Source: JAZKJD01 sp040384585
GTDB taxonomy: Bacteria; Pseudomonadota; Gammaproteobacteria; Diplorickettsiales; Diplorickettsiaceae
Direction of reading: 5' to 3'
DNA length: 64,000 nucleotides
Assembly (NCBI GenBank): GCA_040384585.1
Contig: JAZKJD010000015.1
Span: 1-64,000, forward strand
Shown here one piece after another: positions 17,108 to 26,044 of the stretch. Under the pieces are notes generated by a model, which saw only the letters and a program-made list of their open reading frames with translations, had not been told where the DNA came from and did not search any database. Both the position numbers and the translations under genes were made by a program. Each line of letters opens with the position of its first letter. Within the stretch, counting starts at the first letter, position 1.

Positions 17108-18001
17108 TTAAATTTTTTGTGCAAGCAGAAGTGCAAATAAGCCCCGAATAGGTTTACCTGAGTCATCCCTTTGATGTGTATGACCTACGAATTCTTTATA
17201 TTCTAAAACTGACCAGCCCTTATCTTGATAAAAATGATACAAGGTTTTACTTTCAGGTAGATAAGTAAAACTAGAAGGGAGTGAATAAAGTTCTGCTTTT
17301 ATCGGATGAAGTATAAGGTGTAATCCTTTGCTTACTGTCGTGGACTGTAATTCTGTTAGTAAAGAGGGAATGCATTTTGTCCCTAAAAACTGCAGAGAAA
17401 CGATAGAAATGACAACATCAAAAGCTTCTTTTTGTAGCGTTAACGGTTGGCATAAATCATGCGTTATTAACTTTATGTTAGACATATTTTCTTTTTTAAT
17501 TATTTCTTCAACTTGTTGAATCGAGGATTGATTAATATCAATTCCGGTCAGTTGATGGCCGGATAAAGCAAGATAGAGTAAATTCCTTCCTGAACCACAC
17601 CCAATATCAAGAATATTTAATTCATTTTTTTTGGAAAAATAGGTATTGTAGGCATAATACAGGTCACTCTGAACGTTTCCTAAACTGTATTTCTTATTGA
17701 AATAACGATGGGGTTTACAATAAAATTCAAGGGTTCCTGTAAATTTCTCACTTACCAGCTTAATTTTATGCCACGAGGCGGGAGGGATAGACATTTGCGG
17801 ATTATTTTTGTCTATACGATGTTTGGATAACTCTCGTCCTTCACCATCCAGAATAACAAACTCAATTTCACCGGTTTCAAGCCGAAGCAAGCCCCAGGTT
17901 CCCTCTTTTGTACTGTGTTTTTCAAGAAAAAACTGGAGTTTACCTTGACTGTCTATGGTAATTTGTTTATAGGGAATGAGATCATTGTCGATGTTTAACA
18001 T
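17108..18001 (-). CDS. tehB: SAM-dependent methyltransferase, TehB-like
   Basis: The C-terminal half is a class I methyltransferase: ILDIGCGSGRNLLYLALSGH is the SAM-binding motif I, followed by LTGIDIN and FDVVISIVSLQFL. The N-terminal about 95 residues form the beta-rich domain found fused to TehB in Haemophilus-type proteins (PPASWHKIKLVSEKFTGTLEFYC). TehB methylates tellurite and selenite, but the physiological substrate is unknown. At 297 residues it matches the fused form. It converges with apaH with a 20-base gap. Confidence 0.82.
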   Translation of the reverse strand: MLNIDNDLIPYKQITIDSQGKLQFFLEKHSTKEGTWGLLRLETGEIEFVILDGEGRELSKHRIDKNNPQMSIPPASWHKIKLVSEKFTGTLEFYCKPHRYFNKKYSLGNVQSDLYYAYNTYFSKKNELNILDIGCGSGRNLLYLALSGHQLTGIDINQSSIQQVEEIIKKENMSNIKLITHDLCQPLTLQKEAFDVVISIVSLQFLGTKCIPSLLTELQSTTVSKGLHLILHPIKAELYSLPSSFTYLPESKTLYHFYQDKGWSVLEYKEFVGHTHQRDDSGKPIRGLFALLLAQKI

Positions 18002-18045
18002 ACTTAGCTCCGACTTACTTTTTGTTATTTGGAATATAGTTTGAT

Positions 18046-18171
18046 CCTACACAGGGCAGAAATTAAAACCCGGCATGGGTGACAGCGAATGTGACTTCTT
18101 TTTGTGGCGTAAGCCAGCAAAAAAAGCGCATTCGTTGGCGCCCATGCCAACAATTTTTTTGTCCTATGCAA
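18046..18171. mobile_element. MITE-like element, diverged copy upstream of glyS
   Basis: The ends resemble the CTCAGCACAGGACAAAAA variant (left CCTACACAGGGCAG, right GTCCTATGCA). The interior has the family core TGTGGCGTAAGCCAGCAAAA and a GGCATGGGTGACAGCGAATG arm that is complementary to the other side. No clear target duplication remains, which suggests an old insertion. It lies between the divergent TehB-like gene and glyS. Confidence 0.65.
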
Positions 18172-18199
18172 TGGCAATTTATGTAAAGCATACTCCGAT

Positions 18200-18227
18200 T
18201 TGACAAGTTATAGAATAGAATGATTAT
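18200..18227 (+). promoter_or_regulatory. predicted sigma-70 promoter of glyS
   Basis: TTGACA (18200-18205), a 16-base spacer, then GATTAT (18222-18227), 14 bases before the ATG. The -35 is perfect; the -10 matches 4 of 6. The short distance to the start codon implies a nearly leaderless or very short 5' region. Confidence 0.4.
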
Positions 18228-18241
18228 TTTCGGAATTTACT

Positions 18242-19645
18242 ATGGCAGCAAAAAATTTAGAAGAAATTGTTTCATTATGCAAGCGCAAAGGGTTTCTCTT
18301 CCCTAGTGCCGAAATCTATGGGGGACTACAGGGTGTTTATGATTACGGTCCATTGGGCGTAGAATTGAAAAACAACTTAAAATCCGCTTGGTGGAAGTCA
18401 AATGTTTATGAACGTGATGATATCTATGGCTTAGATTCTGCGATCTTGACACAGAAAAGGATTTTTTATTATTCGGGTCATGAAAACACGTTTGCAGATT
18501 TAATGGTAGATTGTCGCTCTTGTAAAAAACGTTGGCGGGTGGATCATCTTATTGAAGGAAAATGTGAAAATTGTGGTTCAAAGGATCTGACAGAGCCGCG
18601 AGCGTTTAATATGATGTTCAAAACAGTGGTAGGTCCCGTAGAAGATAAAGATTCTTATGCTTATCTGCGCCCAGAAACTGCACAAGGAATATTTACTAAT
18701 TTTAAAAATATTATGGATTCCATGGCGCCTAAATTACCTTTTGGTATTGCACAAATTGGTAAGGCATTTCGCAATGAAATAACGCCGCGAAATTTTATTT
18801 TTAGAGTGCGAGAGTTCGAACAGATGGAGATTGAATTTTTTGTCAAACCGGGAGAAGATGAGAAATGGCAGCAATATTGGATAGACCAACGTCTGGCATG
18901 GTGGAAAGAACAAGGTTTATCTTCCGATAGGTTGAAGTTGTTTAAACAACCTAAAAAAGAACTATCCCATTATGCAAAAGCTACTGTCGATATATTGTAT
19001 CAATTTCCTCATGGTTTTGAAGAGTTAGAAGGTATTTCCAATAGAACGGATTATGATTTGGGGTCTCATACTCAAGGACAAGCCGAATTAAAAATAACGG
19101 CAAGCGTCGCTGTTAATAAGGATAGTACGGCTAAATTAACGGTTCAGGATCCCCCAGGGCAACATTTTTTACCTTATGTCATTGAACCTTCTGCGGGTTT
19201 AGATAGAGGTGTATTGGCCATTTTGACTGAGGCCTACGAAGAAGAAGAATTAGAGGATAATAAAAAGCGCATTGTTTTAAAAATAAAACCTCAACTTGCT
19301 CCGGTTAAAGTGGCTATTATTCCGCTGAAACGTAATGAAACTTCCATTGTGGAAAAAGCAAAAACAATTAAAAAAAACATTCAATCCTTAGGGATTGGCC
19401 GTATTGCTTACGAAGATACTGGAAATATTGGTAAAAGCTATCGACGTCATGATGAAATTGGCACGCCACTGTGTATTACCATTGATTTTGATACAGTAAG
19501 TAAAAGTGATAATAGAAATAACTATGATACGGTAACGATAAGAGAGCGGGATTCTATGAAACAGACGCGCATACAGCTATCACAATTAGAAAACTACATA
19601 AAATCCTATTTTTTGAGATGGTATATCCCCCATTTGAAAAAATAA
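18242..19645 (+). CDS. glyS: glycine--tRNA ligase, single-chain (homodimeric) type
   Basis: Charges tRNA-Gly. The 467-residue product is the dimeric class II enzyme found in archaea, eukaryotes and many gram-positives: N-terminal LCKRKGFLFPSAEIYGGLQG, then YDYGPLG, a zinc-binding region with paired cysteines (CRSCKK, CENCGSK), motif 2 GKAFRNEITPRNFIFRVREF and a C-terminal anticodon-binding domain. Most gammaproteobacteria use the unrelated alpha2beta2 GlyQ/GlyS, so this form is unusual for the group. It probably forms a transcript with the downstream msrBA, 12 bases away. Confidence 0.95.
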   Translation: MAAKNLEEIVSLCKRKGFLFPSAEIYGGLQGVYDYGPLGVELKNNLKSAWWKSNVYERDDIYGLDSAILTQKRIFYYSGHENTFADLMVDCRSCKKRWRVDHLIEGKCENCGSKDLTEPRAFNMMFKTVVGPVEDKDSYAYLRPETAQGIFTNFKNIMDSMAPKLPFGIAQIGKAFRNEITPRNFIFRVREFEQMEIEFFVKPGEDEKWQQYWIDQRLAWWKEQGLSSDRLKLFKQPKKELSHYAKATVDILYQFPHGFEELEGISNRTDYDLGSHTQGQAELKITASVAVNKDSTAKLTVQDPPGQHFLPYVIEPSAGLDRGVLAILTEAYEEEELEDNKKRIVLKIKPQLAPVKVAIIPLKRNETSIVEKAKTIKKNIQSLGIGRIAYEDTGNIGKSYRRHDEIGTPLCITIDFDTVSKSDNRNNYDTVTIRERDSMKQTRIQLSQLENYIKSYFLRWYIPHLKK

Positions 19646-19657
19646 TTAAAGAATAAT

Positions 19658-20554
19658 TTGAGCATTTATGTTTTGAAAAAACTCACACCTGAAGAAAAAA
19701 ATGTTATCTTATTGAAAGGAACTGAACCTCCGTTCTCAGGGAAATTTTGTCATTTTAATGAAGAAGGAGCTTATTCATGTAAGCAATGCGGGGCGTTATT
19801 ATACCATTCTTCAAATAAATTTGATTCAGATTGTGGTTGGCCCAGTTTTGATGATGAAATATCAGGTGCAATTAAACGTTTACCAGATGCCGACGGTTGT
19901 CGTACAGAAATTATTTGTGCTAAGTGCGGTGCACATCTTGGGCATTTATTTCTTGGCGAAGGGTTTACCCCTAAAAATGTTCGACACTGTGTTAATTCAA
20001 TATCTTTGGAGTTTACCCCCAAAAATAAACTGGAAAAGGGAGTCGATCAAAAGTTAGAGAAGAAAGAGGGCCAAATTGAAACGGCTATTTTTGCTGGGGG
20101 ATGTTTTTGGGGGGTCGAGCACCTAATGAAACATCTGCCAGGCGTCATTTCAGTGATGTCCGGATATACCGGCGGCACTATGTCTAATCCCACTTATCAG
20201 GACGTATGCAATCATCGTACGGGCCATATCGAAGCAGTTCAAATTATTTTTGATTCCACCAAAGTCACTTATGAAACATTAGCCAAACGATTCTTCGAAA
20301 TTCATGATCCGGAACAAATGAATAGACAAGGTCCAGATATCGGTGAAGAATATCGTTCTGAAATCTTTTATACCACGCCGAAACAAAAAGAAATCGCTTT
20401 AAAACTTATCCATATTTTAAAAGATAAAGGCTATCAGATTGTTACCAACGTTACTCCCGCCACAAGCTTCTGGAAAGCAGAAGAGTATCATCAAAATTAT
20501 TATGAAAAAACAGGAAAACAACCTTATTGTCATCAGTATATTGAAAAATTTTAA
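19658..20554 (+). CDS. msrBA: bifunctional methionine sulfoxide reductase MsrB-MsrA
   Basis: Repairs both methionine sulfoxide diastereomers using thioredoxin. The N-terminal MsrB domain (about 1-125) has zinc cysteine pairs CKQCG and CAKCG and the catalytic cysteine in RHCVNS. The C-terminal MsrA domain has the active-site GGCFWGVEH and SGYTGG. The frame has no ATG at the beginning, and the first plausible start is TTG at 19658, giving 298 residues and beginning at the normal MsrB border. The domain order B-A is known in other bacteria. No signal peptide is seen, so it is cytosolic. Confidence 0.92.
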   Translation: MSIYVLKKLTPEEKNVILLKGTEPPFSGKFCHFNEEGAYSCKQCGALLYHSSNKFDSDCGWPSFDDEISGAIKRLPDADGCRTEIICAKCGAHLGHLFLGEGFTPKNVRHCVNSISLEFTPKNKLEKGVDQKLEKKEGQIETAIFAGGCFWGVEHLMKHLPGVISVMSGYTGGTMSNPTYQDVCNHRTGHIEAVQIIFDSTKVTYETLAKRFFEIHDPEQMNRQGPDIGEEYRSEIFYTTPKQKEIALKLIHILKDKGYQIVTNVTPATSFWKAEEYHQNYYEKTGKQPYCHQYIEKF

Positions 20555-20659
20555 AGGGCAGCTGTTATAAAAAGGCGCTGGCTTTAGGAAGTAAACCCAT
20601 AGAATGCGTATGGAGATATCTTCGTAGGCGATAGAATCCATCAATCAATACATTAATTT

Positions 20660-20682
20660 TAGTTTTATCTCAAATAAAACTA
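20660..20682. promoter_or_regulatory. AT-rich hairpin upstream of the radical SAM operon
   Basis: TAGTTTTAT-CTCAA-ATAAAACTA is a perfect 9-bp stem about 77 bases before the radical SAM start. It could be the 3' hairpin of the msrBA transcript or an operator for the operon. The 20555-20758 gap shows no small gene that would look like a precursor peptide. Confidence 0.35.
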
Positions 20683-20758
20683 TTCTAGCAAATACTATCT
20701 AATTAAAATAAACTGCATCAATAAGATCATTTGGTCAAAACATTAGCTAGGGAATAGT

Positions 20759-21883
20759 ATGAAACATATAAAACGAGCTAAAAAACGTTTAGAGGATTTA
20801 TGGGCCAAGGGAACAGACTATAGCAATGATATCGTTGAGGAAGCTAGAAAAGAAAATAAAATGCTGCATCTAGACATGGATTTAACGGGCGATTGTAAAC
20901 TTAAATGTTTCTATTGTGATAGAACGCCTGATCGTTTTAATAAGATCCCCAATCGAATCGAAATGTCAACAGAAGAGAGAAAGGATTTGATTGCACAAGC
21001 CCATGCTCTAGGTGCCCGTACTGTGGAATTTCCTGGTGCTGGGGAGCCTATGATTGATAAGGGATTTTGGGAAATTATCGAATTTATCAACGAGAAAGGA
21101 ATGGTGTCAGTTTTATTTACTAGTGGATATCACCTTGACCAAAGATCAATTTCTAGACTTTATGAAAATAATGTAACCATATTCTTAAAATATAATCATA
21201 CAGATTTTCGAATTCAAGATAAAATGGTAAATGTAAAAGGATTTGGAGAAATTTCTAATAAAGTATTACTTCTTTTAATTGATCGTGGTTTTAATAAAGA
21301 AATTCCTACACGTTTAGCGATTGATATGGTAGTAACACCAAAATTTCAAGATATCGAAGAAGTAAAAAAAATTTTCCGCTGGTGTCGGAAAAATAATATT
21401 CATAGTTACATTAGTACTCTTATTCCGGAAGGAATTGCGGACCATAAAAGTAAAATCCTAGAGCGGGAAAGGAGTGATGAACTTTTAAGAGAATTACAAA
21501 AAATTGATGAGGAAGATTTTGGATTAATTTACACCCCTAGCCGTCCTTTAGCGGGTGGATATCGTTGTCGTCAAGTAAATGTAGGACTTCATATCAATCT
21601 ATTTGGAGAATGTTATGATTGCAATGGTCTAGGTAGATTCTTAGGTCATATAAGAAAAAATTCCTTAAATGAAATTTTGACATCAAAATTTGCTCAACAT
21701 ATTAGAAAGCCAAAACAAGATGGTTTTTGCTTATTACGTGAACGTGTATGGGATGGTGTAGAAACCAAAGGAATGGACAGAAAACTTGTGCAATACTCCT
21801 CTTGGAAAAAAAAACATGGCGAAGATCCAATTTTGATTTCGGGATTAGAGCATACAGGTCATTTAGGGGAAAATAAGATTTAG
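20759..21883 (+). CDS. radical SAM enzyme with SPASM/twitch-like C-terminus
   Basis: The 374-residue protein has the radical SAM cluster motif C-x3-C-x2-C (C46, C50, C53 in GDCKLKCFYCD), a glycine-rich GAGEP motif for SAM binding and a partial TIM-barrel pattern. The C-terminal region has additional cysteines C270, C285, C288 and C324, with the ECYDCNGLGRFLG block, suggesting an auxiliary iron-sulfur site. It is the first gene of a tight operon with an ATP-grasp ligase (29 bases on), a ureohydrolase and a DMT exporter. The region is clearly AT-richer than its surroundings. Substrate unknown; the operon suggests modification of an amino acid or small peptide. Confidence 0.85.
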   Translation: MKHIKRAKKRLEDLWAKGTDYSNDIVEEARKENKMLHLDMDLTGDCKLKCFYCDRTPDRFNKIPNRIEMSTEERKDLIAQAHALGARTVEFPGAGEPMIDKGFWEIIEFINEKGMVSVLFTSGYHLDQRSISRLYENNVTIFLKYNHTDFRIQDKMVNVKGFGEISNKVLLLLIDRGFNKEIPTRLAIDMVVTPKFQDIEEVKKIFRWCRKNNIHSYISTLIPEGIADHKSKILERERSDELLRELQKIDEEDFGLIYTPSRPLAGGYRCRQVNVGLHINLFGECYDCNGLGRFLGHIRKNSLNEILTSKFAQHIRKPKQDGFCLLRERVWDGVETKGMDRKLVQYSSWKKKHGEDPILISGLEHTGHLGENKI

Positions 21884-21912
21884 AAGAGCATTATTTATAA
21901 TAAGGAGATTAT

Positions 21913-23289
21913 ATGAAACATATCATGTTTATTGAAGCAAGCCAAACCGGAGCAGGCTTAAAAGCTGTAGAATACGCCAAAAGTAGAGGATATTTTGTCA
22001 CTTTATTGACCAGATCACGAGCTTCTTATTCCGATTTTTTATTAAAATTCATGGACAAGATCTTAGTTTGCGATACAAATTCCAATCAAGAATTGTTAAC
22101 GCAAATAAACTTATATGACCAACATAAAAAAATTGATGGCATTACAACTACCGCCGACTGTTATGTCCCTCAAGCATCCTTAGCGGCAAATATTTTAGGT
22201 TTACCTGGTATGCCATATTCAGCTGCCTTAAAAGGTAGAAATAAATATTTAATGCGTTGCGCATTAAATAGGGTTTTTCCGGCCCTAAATCCTAAATTTG
22301 CTTTAGTAAATAACTATGAAGACTCTTTTCTTTTTGCAAAGGAAAATGGTTTTCCTTTTATAGCTAAACCCCAAGATCAAAATGACAGCTCAAATGTTAA
22401 AAAAATTTTTGATAAAAACGACCTTTTAAAGTATATGGAGAATACAAGGGAATGGGATAAAAATTCTTTTGATCAGATTTTATCGAAAAATGTTTTATTA
22501 GAAGCTTATATTCCTGGTGAAGAATACAGTGTTGAGACAATTCAAGCTAAAAATGCTGACATTAAGCTCATGGGCATTACCAAAAAAGATTCTTTCTTAG
22601 GCGAGGATATAGGTCATTTTACGGAATTAGGTGCTTCTTTTCCTTTCAAAACTCCAGAAACTAAAAAAATATTCGATAAAATTTCTCAAGCACTAAAATT
22701 GCTCGAGATTAACTGTTGTGTGGCCCATACCGAATGTCGAATCGATGATAAAGGAGAACTTAAGCTACTGGAAATAAATCCTAGGCTTGCTGGAGACATG
22801 TTAGGAAGTCATGTAATTGAATTAGCTACAGGAGAGGACGCAGCTGGAAAATTAGTAGAGGTAGCATTAGGTAATTCTATCAGTTGGGAGCCTAAAAGGA
22901 ATAAAGGAGCTGCATTGATAGGTATCTCCTGCTATCAAGCTGGAATTTTTATAGGTATTGAGAATCTACAAGAGGTACTCATGATGCCTGGAGTGGAATA
23001 TATTAATATATGGACAAAAATGGGCACTTTGATAAAGCCAGCACTATTTTCTAATAGTGATTTAATAGGCCGAATTGTTACTCAAGGTAAAAATGCAGAA
23101 GAAGCTAAAAAATTAGCTAAAAAAGCTTTTGGAATATGTAAAATTAAAATGGTACAACACAAAAGTGAAATACCAAGCGATTCGGAACAATTTGGTATTT
23201 TTACACGGGAAAATTTCAAAATTCAATCTATTCCTGAGCCTGTTAATTCTTTTGAAAATTCAAGTCCATCTAGAATTTTTAAATTATAA
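21913..23289 (+). CDS. ATP-grasp ligase (amino-acid ligase/carnosine-synthase-like)
   Basis: A 458-residue ATP-grasp protein. Nucleotide- and metal-binding segments visible are GFPFIAKPQDQNDSSNV, VLLEAYIPGEEYSVETI and ECRIDDKGELKLLEINPRLAG, the last holding the acidic residues and asparagine that bind Mg-ATP. The N-terminal pre-grasp domain (KHIMFIEASQTGAGLKAVEYA) and a C-terminal lid resemble L-amino-acid ligases and carnosine synthase-type enzymes, which join amino acids through acyl phosphates. The ribosome-binding site TAAGGAG is strong. It is second in the radical SAM operon. The substrates cannot be read from the sequence. Confidence 0.82.
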   Translation: MKHIMFIEASQTGAGLKAVEYAKSRGYFVTLLTRSRASYSDFLLKFMDKILVCDTNSNQELLTQINLYDQHKKIDGITTTADCYVPQASLAANILGLPGMPYSAALKGRNKYLMRCALNRVFPALNPKFALVNNYEDSFLFAKENGFPFIAKPQDQNDSSNVKKIFDKNDLLKYMENTREWDKNSFDQILSKNVLLEAYIPGEEYSVETIQAKNADIKLMGITKKDSFLGEDIGHFTELGASFPFKTPETKKIFDKISQALKLLEINCCVAHTECRIDDKGELKLLEINPRLAGDMLGSHVIELATGEDAAGKLVEVALGNSISWEPKRNKGAALIGISCYQAGIFIGIENLQEVLMMPGVEYINIWTKMGTLIKPALFSNSDLIGRIVTQGKNAEEAKKLAKKAFGICKIKMVQHKSEIPSDSEQFGIFTRENFKIQSIPEPVNSFENSSPSRIFKL

Positions 23290-23310
23290 TTTTATAAAAA
23301 GAGATAAAAA

Positions 23311-24231
23311 ATGGAGTTTTTGCTTAACCAATTCGATAAAGTTGTACAAGATTCTTCAGTAAAATGGTTATCTCAACATTGGGGAAAACAGCTATTAAAT
23401 CCAGTAAGCCACCTTGGTTTTTTAGAAATTCCTTTCGATTATGCAGTAAGTTACAGACCTGGAACACGCTTTGGTCCTCAAAAAATAATCGCAAACTTAA
23501 ATGAACAAAGTTTATTTTGTACAGATAAACGAGCCAAGTTAGAAAATATAGCTATTAAAAACTTTGGCGCAGTTGATATTCTGCACTCTTTGGAAAAGAC
23601 TTATCAAAACATAAAAAATGCTGTTGATAATATTCAAGATCCTTTTATTCCTATTTGTTTAGGAGGAGATCATTCTATTTCGGATCCAATTTTAAGATCT
23701 ATTATTGAAAAACATGGAAATAATTTTGGTCTAGTAATTTTTGATGTTCACTTTGATTCTAGAGAGCCTATTCAGGATAAAGAACATTCTGGACATTGGG
23801 TAAAAACGCTAGAAAATGTAATAAATTATCAAAATGTCATTCAATTAGGTATTAATGCGAGCATTTATTCTGAGCAATATCTAATTACAGCAGAGAAAAA
23901 TGGGATTTTTGTTAAAACTCCATTTGAAATTTGAAAATCTGGTTTTATTAATACTTGTCAAGAAATAAAGCAGCATTTTAAAAATATCAAAAATATTTAT
24001 ATTTCAGTAGATATAGACGCTATCGACCAGGCCTTTGCGCCCGGGACAAGTGTACCCAACCCTTGTGGATTATTTTCATACGAAGTTGCCGATCTTCTAT
24101 TTGCATTAGCTTCTCATTATCAGGTGATTGGTTTTGATATTACTGAAGTAAGTCCCCCGCTAGATACCAATGACATGACTTCAAAAGTTGCGGCCCAACT
24201 TACTTTAAATCTGATGGCGGGAATAAATTAA
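23311..24231 (+). pseudogene. arginase/agmatinase-family ureohydrolase interrupted by in-frame TGA
   Basis: The gene reads as one 307-codon frame with a single TGA at 23932-23934 (codon 208). Before it are ICLGGDHSISDPI, with a metal-binding histidine, and the FDVHFDSR motif. After it, in the same frame, are SVDIDAIDQAFAPG and FDITEVSPPLD, holding further metal ligands. A 207-residue truncated product would lack part of the binuclear manganese site. TGA is a normal stop elsewhere in this genome (for example yidD and apaH), so this is a nonsense mutation unless a sequencing error or readthrough applies. It is third in the radical SAM operon, 21 bases after the ATP-grasp gene. The family removes urea from guanidino groups or cleaves related C-N bonds. 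Confidence 0.85.
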
Positions 24232-24251
24232 TTCTATAAGCAATTTTAACA

Positions 24252-25135
24252 TTGAAATTAAATATCTTTCCTATATTCATAGTTTTCTTTACCATCTTAT
24301 TAGCTAGCATCAACTATCCGCTATCAAAACTTATGGTTAATTATTTTCCCCCAATCTTTTCGATGGGGTACAGATGTATGCTTGGAGGACTTATTTTAGT
24401 TGGGTTTGCTAAATTACCCTCTAAAGAAGAATGTAAAGCAATTTTCAAAATTTCAATAAATCTGTTTACATTAAATTTTCTATTTTTTTCTATAGGAATT
24501 AAAATTACTTCTTCAAGTATAGCCGCATTAGTAACCCAAATTGATGTACCATTTACAATGATTTTATCGGTTTTTTTTCTGAATGAAAAATTCAAATTTC
24601 GCTACTTATTCGGATTTTTGATAGCCATTATAGGGATATATTTAGTCTTAATTAATGATTATAAAATATTAAAATTTAGTTTTTTATCTATATTATCCTT
24701 AACACTTTCTTCTTTTTTTTATTCAATTTCAACTATACAATTGAAGAAAACTACATTAAATTTAATAAAATTAAATTCATGGGACTTATTTTTAGTGGCG
24801 CTACTTTATTTATTGTATCTTTTTTCATAGAACAAAAAATAAGCGCAAGAGAAATATTAGATATCAATATTTTGTTTTCCGGATTACTTGCTGTTACTTC
24901 TACTTGTGTTTTTATTTTATGGTCATATCTCATAAGACACTTTAATGTTACAAAACTCTCTTCATTTCTTTTATTAATTCCCATATTTAGTTTAGTTTTT
25001 AATGCAATGATATTGAACGAATTAATTACTTTTAAACTAGTTTTAGGCGTTTTAACTACTCTTTTAGGGATATCAATTTTTCACACACAACAACGTCCTA
25101 GAAAGGTTGGCTTATTTAAGACTTTCTGCGACTAG
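24252..25135 (+). pseudogene. EamA/DMT-family exporter broken by a frameshift
   Basis: Two overlapping frames together give one roughly ten-helix drug/metabolite transporter. The first (24252-24830, TTG start) covers the N-terminal EamA repeat and the start of the second: NYPLSKLMVNYFPP, then several hydrophobic helices to about residue 175. The second frame (from about 24779 to 25135) continues with helices such as LIFSGATLFIVSFFIE and LVFNAMILNELITFKLVLGV. One base appears to be missing around 24770-24790. The 3' end overlaps the convergent GST gene by 24 bases, so its native C-terminus may also be disturbed. It is the last gene of the radical SAM operon and was probably the exporter of its product. 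Confidence 0.82.
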
Positions 25136-25717
25136 CGCAGCATCCACAGACGGACGCGTCGTAACGCGATCGAAATAAGCCTTTAAATGTTTATGCTTGC
25201 AAATATCAAACTGCATGGCAATTGCCCAACGCAAAATGGGGAAAAGAGAAGCATCAGCTACACTGAAAAAATTTCCTTGGAGGTACTGGTTCTTTTTTAG
25301 AACTGCATCTAGATAATTGAATTGTTTCTCAAGATTTTCTCTCACAATCGACTTGTATTCATCTGGAGTTTTCGGGTTGAACAACGGGCCGAAGCTTTTA
25401 TGCAACTCAGCCGAGATGTAGCTAAGCCACTCAATAGTATGATAGCGTGACAAGTTACCGACAGGTGGAATCAGGCCACTGTTCGGCACCCGATCAGCCA
25501 GATATAGCACTATAGCCATTCCTTCGGTCAGCAAGCTACCATCATCCAAGAACAGTGCAGGCACCTGTCCTTTCGGATTGATTGTCAGATAGTCTGTTCC
25601 TAATTCTGTCTTCTTTTGCGTTAAATCGACCTTTTCCAAGGTAAAATCTAGCCCTGTTTCACGCAAGACGATGTGAGGGGACAACGAACAAGCGCCGGGT
25701 TTATAGAACAGTTTCAT
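25112..25717 (-). CDS. gst: glutathione S-transferase, beta-class-like
   Basis: A 201-residue GST starting MKLFYKPGACSLSPHI, which matches the bacterial beta class, with C10 as the conserved active-site cysteine. The thioredoxin-like domain contains NPKGQVPALFLDDG and the SLLTEGMAIVLYLAD region that binds glutathione. The C-terminal helical domain includes FSVADASLFPILRWA. It is transcribed against the radical SAM operon and overlaps its broken exporter by 24 bases. Composition is less AT-rich than the operon next to it. Confidence 0.92.
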   Translation of the reverse strand: MKLFYKPGACSLSPHIVLRETGLDFTLEKVDLTQKKTELGTDYLTINPKGQVPALFLDDGSLLTEGMAIVLYLADRVPNSGLIPPVGNLSRYHTIEWLSYISAELHKSFGPLFNPKTPDEYKSIVRENLEKQFNYLDAVLKKNQYLQGNFFSVADASLFPILRWAIAMQFDICKHKHLKAYFDRVTTRPSVDAALVAESLK

Positions 25718-25800
25718 TGTTAGCTCCGTTAAAATACTGGATTATCTAGAATAATTTATATTACACATTTTCTACCCTAATTTCATTTAGATAGATTTAC

Positions 25801-26001
25801 CTTTTATACGCTACAAAAATTAAAAAGTGGCATGGGTGACAGTGAATGCGACTTCTTTTTGTGGCGTAAGCCAGCAAAAAAAGTGCATTCGCTGGCAGGA
25901 CCTATGCCAACCACTTCTTATTCTTATCCCATGAAAATCCACTATATTCTCTATTATCAATGACTCAATTGTTAAGTCCTGCCTTTCTGTAGCGTACAGA
26001 G
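25801..26001. mobile_element. MITE-like element with exact 9-bp target duplication, upstream of acnB
   Basis: A 201-bp element whose right end is the inverse of CTCTGTACGCTACAGAAA and whose left end is a slightly decayed CTTTTATACGCTACAAAAA. It is flanked on both sides by the exact 9-bp repeat TAGATTTAC (25792-25800 and 26002-26010). The interior carries the family core TTGTGGCGTAAGCCAGCAAA between arms that are complementary to each other. It occupies most of the 25718-26088 gap. No gene is seen in it. Confidence 0.88.
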
Positions 26002-26044
26002 TAGATTTACTCGAATGCAGCTTACCTATCGTATTTCAAAAGAG

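Noticed and set aside
23311..24231. TGA recoding (for example selenocysteine) in the ureohydrolase
   Set aside because: The surrounding sequence shows no obvious hairpin after the codon, the family does not use selenocysteine at that place, and TGA is a normal stop in neighbouring genes. A nonsense mutation is simpler.
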